Of a stretch of DNA of 46,492 nt, positions 6,108 through 14,603 are shown piece by piece; within the stretch, counting starts at the first letter, position 1, and every line of letters begins with the position of its first letter. The notes under the pieces are model-generated. The model was not told the DNA's origin. It did not search any database and saw nothing but the letters and a program-made list of their open reading frames with translations. This DNA comes from CAZPUR01 sp964589815 (GTDB lineage: Bacteria > Patescibacteriota > Microgenomatia > UBA1400). The DNA lies in assembly GCA_964589815.1 (NCBI GenBank), contig CAZPUR010000008.1:1-46492 (forward strand). Reading direction: 5' to 3'. The position numbers and the translations under genes were made by a program.

Positions 6108-8984
6108 CTACAAAATCTGACTAACGACCACTTCGTGATCAAGATTATGAGTTCTCCACCAATAGATACTACTTTCTGTCCTGGTACTTAATTTACCTTC
6201 GCTATTAACATAATTCCCAGCATTATTAGTAATTAAAATATTACGTGTAATTTCTTGGGAGCCAAGGTTAAAATTGTCAAACTGATTCCATTGTTGACTA
6301 ACATAGTTATAAAGGTAAATTCTAATGTTTCTTCCAGAACCATCTGATCTTAGTCTGACTTGAAGCTCAATTTCCGAGGGATTAAGAGAACTGATATTAC
6401 TGATTTCAAAATCAGTTCTTGAGTTCCGGATAAAACCAGAAGTAGTACTCCTTATTCTTAGATAGTTATTGTCATCATTGGTCAAGCTGTCCAGATTACC
6501 AGATTGATAGGAACCTTGAACTACATTAAATGAATCAACAAAATAATCTGTTGGGCTGGGGCTCGGACTAGGTGACGGAGTAGGAGTAGGAGTAGGAGTA
6601 GGAGTAGGAGTAGGCGTAGGCGTAGGCGTAGGCGTAGGAGTAGGAGTAGGAGTAGGTGTCGGGGTCGGGGTCGGGGTGGGAGAAGGAGTGGGTGTCGGTG
6701 TAGGTGTTGGGGTCGGCGTGGGGGTTGGGGTCGGACTTGGTGTTGGTGTTGGGCTAGGACTAGGTGATGGACTTGGCCCAGTAATATTTATCATCACTGA
6801 TCTTCTCGCAGGAACAGTATAGTCAAAACTGTCGGCTGAGGTTTCAAAAGAATCAAGGATTGCATTCTCTTGAAAGTTATCAAAAATGCTAATCAGTTTT
6901 TGAGGCAAAGAAAGGTTTTGTAATTCAATATTAACCTCTCTCGGGTTTGAACTTAAATTGGTGATGATTAAGTCGGCCTCCCCAGCCTCTTTAACCGCCA
7001 ATAGTTCAAAATCATTAAGATTTTCTTCTGAGTAAATAATATCTCTCTTTTTTAAAGAATCAAAAATATGGGCATAAAGCCAAAAAGATTCTTTGGTCTG
7101 CCAATTATTATGCCAGTCATAAAAAAGCCCCATACTGCTATAAGGCTCACCTAAACTGGGATACTCAGAAAAAGGAAATTGGATTGGTTGAATTTCATTT
7201 TTAAGCAAATGAGTCAAGGTATAACTGTGCCATAAAGCTCCTTCGATACCATTGCTTCCCCAAGTTCTCGAACCATACTCATTGACAAAAACCGGCAAAC
7301 CATAATCTTGTCTAAAACTAGTTCCCATGGAAATCAAACTGGAAATATTATAGTTGTCAATATATTTGTGATAAGTAATCGCATCCAAATAACCCAAACC
7401 ATAACGGCTAATAAAGTCTCTGACGTATCGCCCATCATCCCATTCAGACATACCGGCGATTCTGATCGCCGGACTGACATTGTTGGCTGCCTGATAGGCA
7501 GCCATAAAGGTATTAGCCGTATCATTCATATCATGATTTTTCCAAAAACAGTGAACCGCAGGGTCTTGACTACAACCAAGGTCAGGTTCGTTGAAAGGTT
7601 CAAAAATAATCTTTTCCGGAGCAATACCAATGTCATTGACTAAGTGATATAAAAGAGCGTAAACAAACTCTCGATATTCATCGTAATTATTAGGAGGATA
7701 GGTGGAAAAAGCTTCATTAGGTGAAGGTTCTGGCCCATTAGCAGAAAGCCAAGGAGGAAGATAAACAATAACCGGCATAATTTCTAAATCTAAATCCTTT
7801 AGAGTCTGGAACATGGTTTCATAGCTAGCGGTTTTACCTGCTCCTGGGTCAATAGGAAATGCTTGGTCAAAGGTAAAACCTCCCCAGTTAATGGTATTGG
7901 GATCGCCATTGTCATTGAGCGCTTCTATAAAATAAGGAATGACGGTAATTCTCATAATTTTGGCTTGACTTTGGCTGATTCTTGTTTCGAAGAGATTTAT
8001 GTCTTCCTCGGTCCAAAAAGGGTTTGAACCATAGCTATTAGGTCCTTGTCCAATTATCTGATTAAAATCTATGAGGATATTAGGACTAGGTGAAGGTGAT
8101 GGGCTGGGGCTTGGCGTCGGGGTGGGTGTTGGGGTAGACGTTGGGCTTGGTGACGGACTTGGAGACGGACTAGGAGTTGGAGTGGGACTGGGTGATGGAC
8201 CAGGAGCACTAAAATATCTACTTCGATCAATAAACATTTTTTGGTCTTGATTGACATTGAGGGGATAAGTTTGAGGAACACCATATCCATTAATGGTAAC
8301 CCGATAGTTATCAACCCAATTTACAATTCTTAAATTATTGTCAGGCCGTTGGCTATGAGCAGCCACTTCAACATCATCAACTAAAAATCTGGTGCCAGAA
8401 TCAGAAATTTCTACTCGATAAGTATGCCAGGAAGTTAGGTTAACGGAAATAGGTTGATTTAAATAAAAAGTGCCGTTCCGCATCAACATCACTCTCAAGC
8501 CGGTAAAAAGAGGGTTGCTTTCACTGGAGGCACGCCAAAACCAAGCTACATTTAGATTGGAAAGGTCTCCGGGGCTATCCCAAAACCCCCAACCTAAGGT
8601 TCCTTGCCAAGAATTAGGATTACCATCTAAACGAAGCCTAGCCTCATAAATACCATTAGTGTGTTGCTGATTGCTTTCATGAAGAGAACAATCTGAATAG
8701 ACGCCGGCCACAGATTCACTGGTGATACCGCACTCAACCGCGAATAAATCATCCACTCTAGTCAAAACATGATAACCAGTCCCAGCATCATAGCTCCAAT
8801 CCCAACGGTAATTCTGGTAAGTAAACTCATCTTCCCAAATAAGCTCTTGGGCCTGGGCCATCCCAGAACCTACCTTTATTAAATATAAAAGGGATATTAT
8901 AAAAGTGAAGAAAGTGAGAAGAATTCGCAAGAAGATAATGGATTTTTTTCGGAATCTTTTAGATTTAAAAATACTAGTCAACAT
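6108..8984 (-). CDS. Secreted multidomain glycoside hydrolase (clan GH-A-like) with Pro-Thr linkers
   Basis: 958 residues. A basic N-terminus and one membrane segment (about 15-40) ending GMAQAQ are read as a signal peptide or anchor. Residues about 47-258 form a concanavalin/GH16-like beta-jelly roll (LRLDGNPNSWQGTLGWGFWD). After a Pro/Ser/Thr linker (261-300) comes a TIM-barrel glycosidase (301-735) with acid/base Glu466 in FEPFNEPD and nucleophile Glu569 in VFVNEYGS. This is the GH-A layout; GH39 or GH5 are the nearest guesses. A second linker of about 80 residues, nearly all Pro-Thr (736-816), precedes a C-terminal beta domain (817-958). It probably cleaves extracellular polysaccharide. 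It has its own strong promoter and a start 5 bases after the -10. Confidence 0.85.
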   Translation of the reverse strand: MLTSIFKSKRFRKKSIIFLRILLTFFTFIISLLYLIKVGSGMAQAQELIWEDEFTYQNYRWDWSYDAGTGYHVLTRVDDLFAVECGITSESVAGVYSDCSLHESNQQHTNGIYEARLRLDGNPNSWQGTLGWGFWDSPGDLSNLNVAWFWRASSESNPLFTGLRVMLMRNGTFYLNQPISVNLTSWHTYRVEISDSGTRFLVDDVEVAAHSQRPDNNLRIVNWVDNYRVTINGYGVPQTYPLNVNQDQKMFIDRSRYFSAPGPSPSPTPTPSPSPSPSPSPTSTPTPTPTPSPSPSPSPSPNILIDFNQIIGQGPNSYGSNPFWTEEDINLFETRISQSQAKIMRITVIPYFIEALNDNGDPNTINWGGFTFDQAFPIDPGAGKTASYETMFQTLKDLDLEIMPVIVYLPPWLSANGPEPSPNEAFSTYPPNNYDEYREFVYALLYHLVNDIGIAPEKIIFEPFNEPDLGCSQDPAVHCFWKNHDMNDTANTFMAAYQAANNVSPAIRIAGMSEWDDGRYVRDFISRYGLGYLDAITYHKYIDNYNISSLISMGTSFRQDYGLPVFVNEYGSRTWGSNGIEGALWHSYTLTHLLKNEIQPIQFPFSEYPSLGEPYSSMGLFYDWHNNWQTKESFWLYAHIFDSLKKRDIIYSEENLNDFELLAVKEAGEADLIITNLSSNPREVNIELQNLSLPQKLISIFDNFQENAILDSFETSADSFDYTVPARRSVMINITGPSPSPSPSPTPTPSPTPTPTPTPTPTPTPTPSPTPTPTPTPTPTPTPTPTPTPTPTPTPTPTPTPTPSPSPSPSPTDYFVDSFNVVQGSYQSGNLDSLTNDDNNYLRIRSTTSGFIRNSRTDFEISNISSLNPSEIELQVRLRSDGSGRNIRIYLYNYVSQQWNQFDNFNLGSQEITRNILITNNAGNYVNSEGKLSTRTESSIYWWRTHNLDHEVVVSQIL
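6551..6779 (-). repeat. Hexanucleotide repeat tract encoding a (Pro-Thr/Ser)n linker
   Basis: About 230 bases of near-perfect six-base units (GTAGGA, GTAGGC, GTCGGG, GTTGGG on the plus strand) encode alternating Pro with Thr or Ser. Blocks of one codon variant appear in runs, the mark of recent expansion by replication slippage. It links the glycosidase domain to the C-terminal domain. Confidence 0.9.
8083..8206 (-). repeat. Shorter hexanucleotide Pro-Ser/Thr linker tract
   Basis: Codes for the linker at residues about 261-300 of the glycosidase. It is the same Pro-Ser/Thr alternation as the longer tract but more mixed in codon use, so it is probably older or under less slippage. Confidence 0.8.
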
Positions 8985-8989
8985 ATCTT

Positions 8990-9017
8990 ATAGTATATTT
9001 CTAACACACGGTGTCAA
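8990..9017 (-). promoter_or_regulatory. Promoter TTGACA-N16-TACTAT for the glycosidase gene
   Basis: On the minus strand a perfect TTGACA (9017-9012) and TACTAT (8995-8990) are 16 bases apart. The ATG at 8984 begins only 5 bases after the -10, so the transcript is leaderless or nearly so. Confidence 0.75.
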
Positions 9018-9042
9018 TCTTTGTCAAGTACCTCTAATTATA

Positions 9043-9210
9043 TCAATTTCTAAAAATTTCAGAAGTTATATTTCCGGCCACCCCCAACCTTAGTTGAAGT
9101 GAAATCTGTTCATAATTGGTTTTTAATTTTTCAAAAATAAACCAAAATAGCAAGATTAAAAAGGTACCAGTAAGAATGAGCTTGAGTTTTTTATTTATTT
9201 TTATTTTCAT
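9043..9210 (-). CDS. Candidate small membrane protein (55 aa)
   Basis: Not recognised. The ATG at 9210 opens a 55-codon frame ending in TGA at 9043. A lysine-rich start (MKIKINKKLK) leads into one hydrophobic segment at about 11-26, LILTGTFLILLFWFIF. A polar tail of about 30 residues with EKLKTNYEQISLQLR follows. A positive-inside single-pass topology is plausible. A good promoter, TTGACA-N17-GATAAT, lies 33 bases upstream, while the glycosidase downstream has its own promoter. No clear ribosome binding site is seen, and length alone does not prove coding. The rest of the 8985-9321 spacer holds only the promoters and a weak stem-loop. Confidence 0.45.
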   Translation of the reverse strand: MKIKINKKLKLILTGTFLILLFWFIFEKLKTNYEQISLQLRLGVAGNITSEIFRN

Positions 9211-9242
9211 AGTTTATCTTAAGATGAATAATAATATAGACC

Positions 9243-9271
9243 ATTATCTATGTTAACGATTTCTTTGTCAA
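9243..9271 (-). promoter_or_regulatory. Promoter TTGACA-N17-GATAAT
   Basis: Minus-strand TTGACA at 9271-9266 and GATAAT at 9248-9243, spacing 17. It would start transcription near 9236, reading into the 55-residue frame and possibly on into the glycosidase gene. Confidence 0.6.
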
Positions 9272-9301
9272 CCCTCGCTTTTTACTAAGTAGTTTATTTA
9301 T

Positions 9302-9329
9302 AAGTCTAAGCTTAAACAAACTTAGGCTT
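9302..9329 (-). other. Stem-loop at the end of the ABC-2 permease gene
   Basis: AAGTCTAAG at 9302-9310 pairs with CTTAGGCTT at 9321-9329 (one G-T pair), overlapping the permease stop codon. No U-run follows on the minus strand, so it is not a standard intrinsic terminator. Confidence 0.35.
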
Positions 9330-10071
9330 CTATTTTGGAGAAAAGATAGCTGCCGATTGAAAGCAAAAGTAAAGCCAGACTGGTTAAAATTAAAATATCT
9401 TTGCCTATACCGAAATGAACCATACCCCCTAAACTTTGCCTCAAGCCATCAACACCATAGCTTAAGGGATTAATAGAAGAAATGATTTGAATTAATCGGG
9501 GCGCATTTTGTAAAGGGAAAATGGCTCCGGAAAGAAAAAAACTGGGCATCACTAAGAAATTCATAATTAATTGAAAACCATGAAAATCTTCCATTAAAGA
9601 AGCGATGGCCGTCCCTAAAGCGGTATAAAAAAGGGCAATTAAAAACATTAAAACAAAAGCCAAGGGCATCATTTTTAAGCTGTATGGCCTGAATCCCACG
9701 AGTAGGGTGAGAAAAAAGACAATAATACCTTGAAGAGTGGCAATCGTAGCTCCACCCAAGACTTTGCCTAAAACAATTTCCAGTCTTGAGACCGGCGCCA
9801 CCAAGGTTTCTTTTAAAAAACCAAATTGTCTGTCCCAGATAAGTTCAATCCCCGAAAAAACCGCCATAAACAAAATTGCTTGACTCATCACTCCCGGAGC
9901 CAGAAAATCAATGTAATTTCCTGCTCCGGCCTTGGCAAATATTGGCCCGATACCAAAACCTAAAGCCAGCAAAAATAACAATGGCTGACCAATAGAACCA
10001 ATTATTCTTGATTTGGAGCGCCAATATCTTTTAATTTGTCTTAACCAAAGAATATAAATGGTACTAATCAT
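9322..10071 (-). CDS. ABC-2 type transporter permease (DrrB-like)
   Basis: 249-residue inner-membrane permease of the ABC-2/DrrB-NodJ type, with six predicted membrane segments. The family block LKETLVAPVSRLEIVLGKVLGG (split at about 87-108) follows the second segment. A late NPLSYGVDGLRQSL motif (about 202-215) lies before the last segments. It overlaps the ATPase gene by four bases (ATGA), so the two are translationally coupled. Together they form an exporter, for drugs or for surface polymers or lipids; the substrate is not visible. It is the last gene of a six-gene operon that begins with the MacA-like adaptor. Confidence 0.9.
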   Translation of the reverse strand: MISTIYILWLRQIKRYWRSKSRIIGSIGQPLLFLLALGFGIGPIFAKAGAGNYIDFLAPGVMSQAILFMAVFSGIELIWDRQFGFLKETLVAPVSRLEIVLGKVLGGATIATLQGIIVFFLTLLVGFRPYSLKMMPLAFVLMFLIALFYTALGTAIASLMEDFHGFQLIMNFLVMPSFFLSGAIFPLQNAPRLIQIISSINPLSYGVDGLRQSLGGMVHFGIGKDILILTSLALLLLSIGSYLFSKIEA

Positions 10072-10871
10072 CTCATCCTTCCTCTCATTCTATTCATCCT
10101 GATTCTCATCCTGTCAAGACCAGTGGCGTTTTCTTCTCGGATAGTTTTACCGGTAATTGCCAAATAAGCGGCTTCCAAAGACTTAGTTCTGGTTTGTTTT
10201 TTAAGTTCGGCTACTGTTCCTTGAGCAATAATCTTTCCGTGGTCGATAATGGCAATACATTGGGCCATTTTTTCCGCTTCTTCCATATAATGGGTGGTAA
10301 AAAAAATAGTTATCTGATATTTTTTATTTAACTTTTTTATATGCTGCCAGATTTTGTTTCTCGTCTGAGGATCAAGTCCGATGGTCGGTTCATCCAGGAA
10401 AAATATCTGAGGATAATGTAATAAACCTCGGGCAATTTCTAACCTTCTTCGCATCCCGCCGGAATAAGTCTTAACCAAATCATCTTTTCTTTCCCATAAA
10501 TCAACAATTTTTAATAAATTTCTGATTCTCTTTTTTCTTTTATCTTTGGGAATTTTATATAAGACTCCGTGAAATTCCATATTTTCATAAGCAGTCAGTT
10601 CATCATCTAGACTATAGTCTTGAAAAACAATGCCAAAAGATTTTCTGACTTCATCTTGCTGCCTGAGAGGATCAAAACCATTGATTAACATTTGGCCTTG
10701 ATCTGGTTTTAAAAGAGTGGTTAACATTCTAATGGTAGTGGTTTTACCGGCGCCATTGGGACCAAGAAAGGCAAAAATATTTCCTTTTTTTACTTTAAAA
10801 GAAATCTTGTCAACTGCCATTAGACCATTGAATTTTTTGGTTAAGTTTCTTACTTCAACAATAGTCTTCAT
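10068..10871 (-). CDS. ABC-2 transporter ATP-binding protein (DrrA-like)
   Basis: 267-residue ATPase. Walker A GPNGAGKTTT is at about 39-48, the Q-loop in VFQDYSL, the signature YSGGMRRRLEIARGL at about 140, Walker B FFLDEPTIGLDP next, and the switch His in FTTHYMEEAE. It is close to DrrA/CcmA types that pair with ABC-2 permeases. The C-terminus ends in an odd Met-Arg tail (MRIRMNRMRGRMR). Its codons build a purine-rich run with AGAGGAAGG that serves as the ribosome binding site of the permease. Starts and stops overlap as ATGA on both sides. Confidence 0.93.
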   Translation of the reverse strand: MKTIVEVRNLTKKFNGLMAVDKISFKVKKGNIFAFLGPNGAGKTTTIRMLTTLLKPDQGQMLINGFDPLRQQDEVRKSFGIVFQDYSLDDELTAYENMEFHGVLYKIPKDKRKKRIRNLLKIVDLWERKDDLVKTYSGGMRRRLEIARGLLHYPQIFFLDEPTIGLDPQTRNKIWQHIKKLNKKYQITIFFTTHYMEEAEKMAQCIAIIDHGKIIAQGTVAELKKQTRTKSLEAAYLAITGKTIREENATGLDRMRIRMNRMRGRMR

Positions 10872-11278
10872 AGCTCTCTTTTTAAAAACCCTTCTCCGAT
10901 TTGAATATTGGCGGCGGAAACAGTGCCGTCAGAATTTTGCTGGCCGAAAACCATTACCTGTTGGCCGTTTTCCAAATCATCAATTGAACCTTCAGTGGTT
11001 TTATTGATGGCCGTATTTTCAGAAATTAAAATAATTTTACTACTTTCGTCTGGCAGTTTAACAGTAACACTTTCTTGATCACGGCTAATTACCTCTCCTC
11101 TAATCATTTGGGAACCGGCCGGCCGTTGATTCCCCGGCAGATCTTGTCTGGTCCCCATTCTATTCTGAAAATCACTCCTGGACGGTTGTTTGCTTTGCTG
11201 ATATTTAACCCCAGCAAAAAACCCCGCCGCGCCAACAATAATGACTAAAATAACTACCAATAAAATATTTTTCTTCAT
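10868..11278 (-). CDS. Membrane-anchored protein with DUF5666-like domain
   Basis: 136-residue protein with one N-terminal membrane segment (about 4-24, LLVVILVIIVGAAGFFAG). A polar Arg/Gln/Pro-rich spacer follows, then a small beta domain from about 60 (IRGEVISRDQESVTVKLPD...GQQVMVFGQQNSDGTVSA). This pattern resembles DUF5666, an OB-like fold frequent in exported proteins; the resemblance is moderate. The start is supported by a full AGGAGGTG ribosome binding site 6 bases before the ATG. It sits between the MacB-type permease and the ABC-2 ATPase and overlaps the latter by four bases. It may be an accessory subunit of one of the two exporters. Confidence 0.7.
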   Translation of the reverse strand: MKKNILLVVILVIIVGAAGFFAGVKYQQSKQPSRSDFQNRMGTRQDLPGNQRPAGSQMIRGEVISRDQESVTVKLPDESSKIILISENTAINKTTEGSIDDLENGQQVMVFGQQNSDGTVSAANIQIGEGFLKREL

Positions 11279-11311
11279 TCTACTTCACCTCCTTTTATTT
11301 TTGAGATTTTA

Positions 11312-12535
11312 TCATTCATAACGTAATGCTTCAATCGCCTGCATATTCGAGGCTTTGCGGGCCGGATACCAACCAAAAACAATGCCAATTCCGGCTGAAA
11401 CACCAAAAGCAAGCAAAATTGAAGACGGAGATATGGTAAAAGCCAAGCCCACGGATTTGGAAATAAGAAAAGAAACTCCTATACCTAAAACAATCCCCGT
11501 CAGGCCTCCCAGAAAAGTAATCACTATCGCTTCTAATAAAAACTGAGTGGTAATTAATTTCTTTTTGGCTCCCAAAGCTTTGCGCAGACCAATTTCTCGC
11601 GTCCGCTCGGTCACCGAAACTAACATAATATTCATAATGCCAATGCCGCCGACCACCAAAGAAATAGCGGCAATTCCGGATAAAAGGGTAGTAAAAGTAC
11701 CGGTAACTTCGCTGGCAGTGCTTAGAATGTCCTCTTGAGACATAATAGAAAAGTCTGCCTGACTAGGGTCTTTGATTTTGTGCCTCTCGAGTAAAAAATA
11801 GCCAATTTGGTCCCGCGCCTGATCCATCACTTCCTCACCATTAGCTTCAATATAAATAGAACTAACATAATTAACCCCAAAAAGAATTTTTTGAGCCGTC
11901 GTCAAAGGTACGTAAATCACGTCATCTTGATTCATAAAGCCACTACCGCCTTTACTTTGAGTGACTCCAAGCACCGTAAAAGAAATCCCATTAATGCGAA
12001 TAGTGCTGGCTATCGGATTTGAGTTTTGACCGAATAAATCCTCGGCTACTTGAGGTCCTAAAACTGCTACTTTACTTAAGGCGTTTAAATTAGACTGGCT
12101 GATAAATGAACCGCTAGCCAGAGAAATATTTCTAATACTGACGTAGTCAGGGGTGACTCCGGAAACAGAACTATTAGTATTATTTCTACCGGCGGTAATT
12201 TGAGTATTACGTCTAAATTCGGCCGCCACTTCCTTAACCGTAGTCATTTGAGACGAGTCTTTTATGGCTCTAGCATCAGCCTCTGTTAAAGTGGTCACGC
12301 CTCCGCCCGCCCCCCTAATACCTTCACTTCTTAAAGCTCCCGGAGTTACCGTGAGTAAGTTTGCTCCTAAGGACTTAATCTGATTTTCAATCGATTTTTG
12401 CGAAGCTTGACCTAAGGACATTAAAGCAATCACGCTACCAATACCAATAATCACTCCCAGCATGGCCAAACCGGTCCTGACCTTATTAAGAGTTAAAGTA
12501 AGCAAACTTTCTAAAATTAATTCTTTAAAATCCAT
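11312..12535 (-). CDS. MacB-type ABC transporter permease (FtsX superfamily)
   Basis: 407-residue permease. One membrane segment is near the N-terminus (about 20-42, with LAMLGVIIGIGSVIALMSLG). A large extracytoplasmic MacB_PCD domain follows (about 45-270), then three membrane segments with the FtsX signature VVGGIGIMNIMLVSVTERTREIGLRKALGA at about 290-320, quoted in part. The end is GWYPARKASNMQAIEALRYE. With the neighbouring ATPase and adaptor it makes a MacAB-like unit. In a cell envelope without a TolC-like outer-membrane channel in view, the role may be export of peptides or lipids or a stress-sensing function. It starts 17 bases after the ATPase stop. Confidence 0.92.
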   Translation of the reverse strand: MDFKELILESLLTLTLNKVRTGLAMLGVIIGIGSVIALMSLGQASQKSIENQIKSLGANLLTVTPGALRSEGIRGAGGGVTTLTEADARAIKDSSQMTTVKEVAAEFRRNTQITAGRNNTNSSVSGVTPDYVSIRNISLASGSFISQSNLNALSKVAVLGPQVAEDLFGQNSNPIASTIRINGISFTVLGVTQSKGGSGFMNQDDVIYVPLTTAQKILFGVNYVSSIYIEANGEEVMDQARDQIGYFLLERHKIKDPSQADFSIMSQEDILSTASEVTGTFTTLLSGIAAISLVVGGIGIMNIMLVSVTERTREIGLRKALGAKKKLITTQFLLEAIVITFLGGLTGIVLGIGVSFLISKSVGLAFTISPSSILLAFGVSAGIGIVFGWYPARKASNMQAIEALRYE

Positions 12536-12552
12536 CGCCTTAAAAATTGACT

Positions 12553-13221
12553 TTAATTATCTTCTACTATCCTACCATCTCTTAAATGAATAATCCGTTC
12601 AGCATAATCGGCTATTTCCTGTTCATGGGTAATCATTATAATCGTATGACCTTGCTGGTTTAATTCTTCAAAAATTTTCATAATTTCTTTTGCCTGTTTG
12701 CTGGCAATATTACCGGTAGGTTCATCTGCTAAAATGATGCTGGGATTCATCGCCAAGGCTCGGGCAATCGCCACTCTTTGTTGCTGGCCGCCGGAAAGTT
12801 GATTAGGGGTATGATAAAGCCTATCGGCTAAGCCCATCATGGCCAAATATTTTTTCGCTTTTTCCAATCGTTCTTCTTTGGCTGTCCCACCATACATCAT
12901 GGGAATCATCACATTTCTTAAGGCCGTGGTTCGAGGCAATAAATTATAGGCTTGAAAAACAAAACCAATTTTTTTATTTCTGATTTCGGCCAGCTGATCA
13001 TCGTCTAAATCAGCAATTTTCTCCCCCGCCAGCCAATACTCGCCGCTGGTAGCCACATCTAAAGCACCCAAAAGATGCATTAAAGTTGATTTACCAGAGC
13101 CAGAAGGCCCCATAATGGCCACAAACTCACCTTTTTTAATTTCAAAACTGACATCATCTAAAGCTTTTACTTCTAAAACGCCAGTTTTGTAGATTTTAGT
13201 TAAGTGAGAAACTCTAATCAT
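12553..13221 (-). CDS. MacB/LolD-type ABC transporter ATPase
   Basis: 222-residue ATPase. Walker A is GPSGSGKST at about 36-44, the Q-loop in FVFQAYNLLPRTTALRNV, the signature LSGGQQQRVAIARAL at about 140-154, Walker B IILADEPTGNIASK and the switch His in IMITHEQE. The conserved LLPRTTALRNV block is typical of MacB and LolD ATPases. It lies five bases after the adaptor gene and 17 before the permease gene, in adaptor-ATPase-permease order. It powers the MacB-type permease encoded next. Confidence 0.94.
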   Translation of the reverse strand: MIRVSHLTKIYKTGVLEVKALDDVSFEIKKGEFVAIMGPSGSGKSTLMHLLGALDVATSGEYWLAGEKIADLDDDQLAEIRNKKIGFVFQAYNLLPRTTALRNVMIPMMYGGTAKEERLEKAKKYLAMMGLADRLYHTPNQLSGGQQQRVAIARALAMNPSIILADEPTGNIASKQAKEIMKIFEELNQQGHTIIMITHEQEIADYAERIIHLRDGRIVEDN

Positions 13222-13226
13222 ACCTT

Positions 13227-14486
13227 TTAACGAGGTGCCCTGAAAAACCGCGTTCCCGAGGTGTTAAAAGGAGAAGTATTACCCTGTGATGAATTGGTCT
13301 GAGAGATTGTACCGGTAATGACTAAATCTCCTTCGCTGAGTCCGGAAACTATTTCTGTTTGAGTATCAGAAACTAAGCCTGTTTCCACCAAGACATATTG
13401 AGCTTGATTGTCAACCAATAGCTGAACATAATCTTGGCCGTCTTGATTTTGAACCGCAGCTGAAGGCACAAGTAATACATTATCTTCTCTGTTAATAACA
13501 ATGTTGGCACTAACGGTCATATTGGGCAGAATTTCCGGCGCCGAAGAGTCAAGCTGGATAATAGCCGGATATTGAGTCACACCGCTGGTAGTCTGGCCGA
13601 TTCTATCTACGCCGATAACTTTGCCGGTAAATGTTTTATCAGGAATACTATCTAAAGTAACGGTGGCTTTTTGACCCAACTGCACTTGAGAAACATCAAT
13701 TTCAGAAAGATTGACGGAAATAATAGGCATTCCTTCGGTTTTAATGGTCGCCACCGTCTGATTAGACTCAGTACTGCCAGTATCCAACGAACCAATATTC
13801 ATGCCTTCGGCATAGATTAAACTAGTAATCGTGCCATTAGTGGGAGCAGTAATTAAAGAGGAGGTTAATTTGTAAGATAACCAAGCACTATTAAGAGCCA
13901 CTTGAGCTTGGTTAATCACTGCTTCTTGGTTTTTGTACTTAGCTTCGGCGGCCAGCCATTCTTTTTCCGGAATATGAAACTCGGGTAAATTCCGATTATC
14001 CGAATTAGTGTCTTTATATAAATCGCTTTCAGCTAGTTTTTTAAAAGTATCCCATTTGCCAAACATTTCTGCCTGTAAACTATACTGGGTCGCTTTGGCC
14101 GATTCTAAAGTATTTTTAGCGGATAAATAAGAAGCCCAGGCTTGGGTATTTTTCTGCTCGCCTTGAAAATCAAGGTCAATTTCCAAAATATTGTCGCCTT
14201 TATTAACATAATCGCCGTCTTGAACATAGACGTTTTTAACAATACCTGAAGCTTTGGTGTTGGCATTCATAATATTGACCGTCAAAACCTGACCCGAGGC
14301 AGAAACTGAAGAAACGATCATTCCTTTTTCCGCTTTATTTGTTTGGTACTGAACCTCCTGTTTGGCGTTTTTTCTTAATTGGAAAACAATTAAACCAATA
14401 ATGACTATCAGCAAAACAAAGGCGATAATCACCTTTTTGGTGTGTTTTTGGTAAAAGCCGATTAAAGTTTTAAAAATTTTGACCAT
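13227..14486 (-). CDS. MacA-like membrane fusion (HlyD/RND adaptor) protein
   Basis: Periplasmic-type adaptor of the HlyD/MacA class, 419 residues from the chosen start. A basic start (MVKIFKTLIGFYQKHTKK) and one membrane segment (about 20-40) anchor it. The lipoyl halves are VSASGQVLTVNIMNANTKASGIV near the N-terminus (quoted in part) and ITAPTNGTITSL later, around a helical hairpin rich in Ala and Gln. Beta-barrel and membrane-proximal domains follow. The frame is open 93 bases further upstream to 14579, but that part overlaps the promoter and reads poorly. AGGA 8 bases before the ATG at 14486 supports this start. First gene of the exporter operon. Confidence 0.88.
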   Translation of the reverse strand: MVKIFKTLIGFYQKHTKKVIIAFVLLIVIIGLIVFQLRKNAKQEVQYQTNKAEKGMIVSSVSASGQVLTVNIMNANTKASGIVKNVYVQDGDYVNKGDNILEIDLDFQGEQKNTQAWASYLSAKNTLESAKATQYSLQAEMFGKWDTFKKLAESDLYKDTNSDNRNLPEFHIPEKEWLAAEAKYKNQEAVINQAQVALNSAWLSYKLTSSLITAPTNGTITSLIYAEGMNIGSLDTGSTESNQTVATIKTEGMPIISVNLSEIDVSQVQLGQKATVTLDSIPDKTFTGKVIGVDRIGQTTSGVTQYPAIIQLDSSAPEILPNMTVSANIVINREDNVLLVPSAAVQNQDGQDYVQLLVDNQAQYVLVETGLVSDTQTEIVSGLSEGDLVITGTISQTNSSQGNTSPFNTSGTRFFRAPR

Positions 14487-14511
14487 AAAAAAATCCTGTC
14501 CATATCGTCCT

Positions 14512-14539
14512 ATTATAGACGGTTTGGACTTATTTTCAA
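14512..14539 (-). promoter_or_regulatory. Promoter TTGAAA-N16-TATAAT for the exporter operon
   Basis: Minus-strand TTGAAA (14539-14534) and TATAAT (14517-14512), spacing 16. Transcription would start near 14505, giving a leader of about 20 bases with an AGGA ribosome binding site. This also argues against the longer adaptor frame that begins at 14579. Confidence 0.7.
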
Positions 14540-14603
14540 CTCTTATATTGATACAACCAAAGTGTCTAAATTCTTTCATTTTGAGGGAAATTGAAGCAGG
14601 TTT

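Noticed and set aside
6551..6779. Repeat array that could be taken for CRISPR or tandem satellite
   Set aside because: The six-base units have no spacers and translate cleanly as an alternating Pro-Thr/Ser linker inside a long gene.
7308..7643. Plus-strand ORF of 111 codons inside the glycosidase gene
   Set aside because: It is antisense to a conserved catalytic domain, has no promoter or ribosome binding site, and no recognisable motif.
9302..9329. Intrinsic terminator after the ABC-2 permease gene
   Set aside because: The stem has a G-T pair and no U-run follows on the minus strand.
13227..14579. Longer start for the MacA-like adaptor at 14579
   Set aside because: The extra 31 residues cover the TATAAT promoter and read unlike the family; the ATG at 14486 has an AGGA site.
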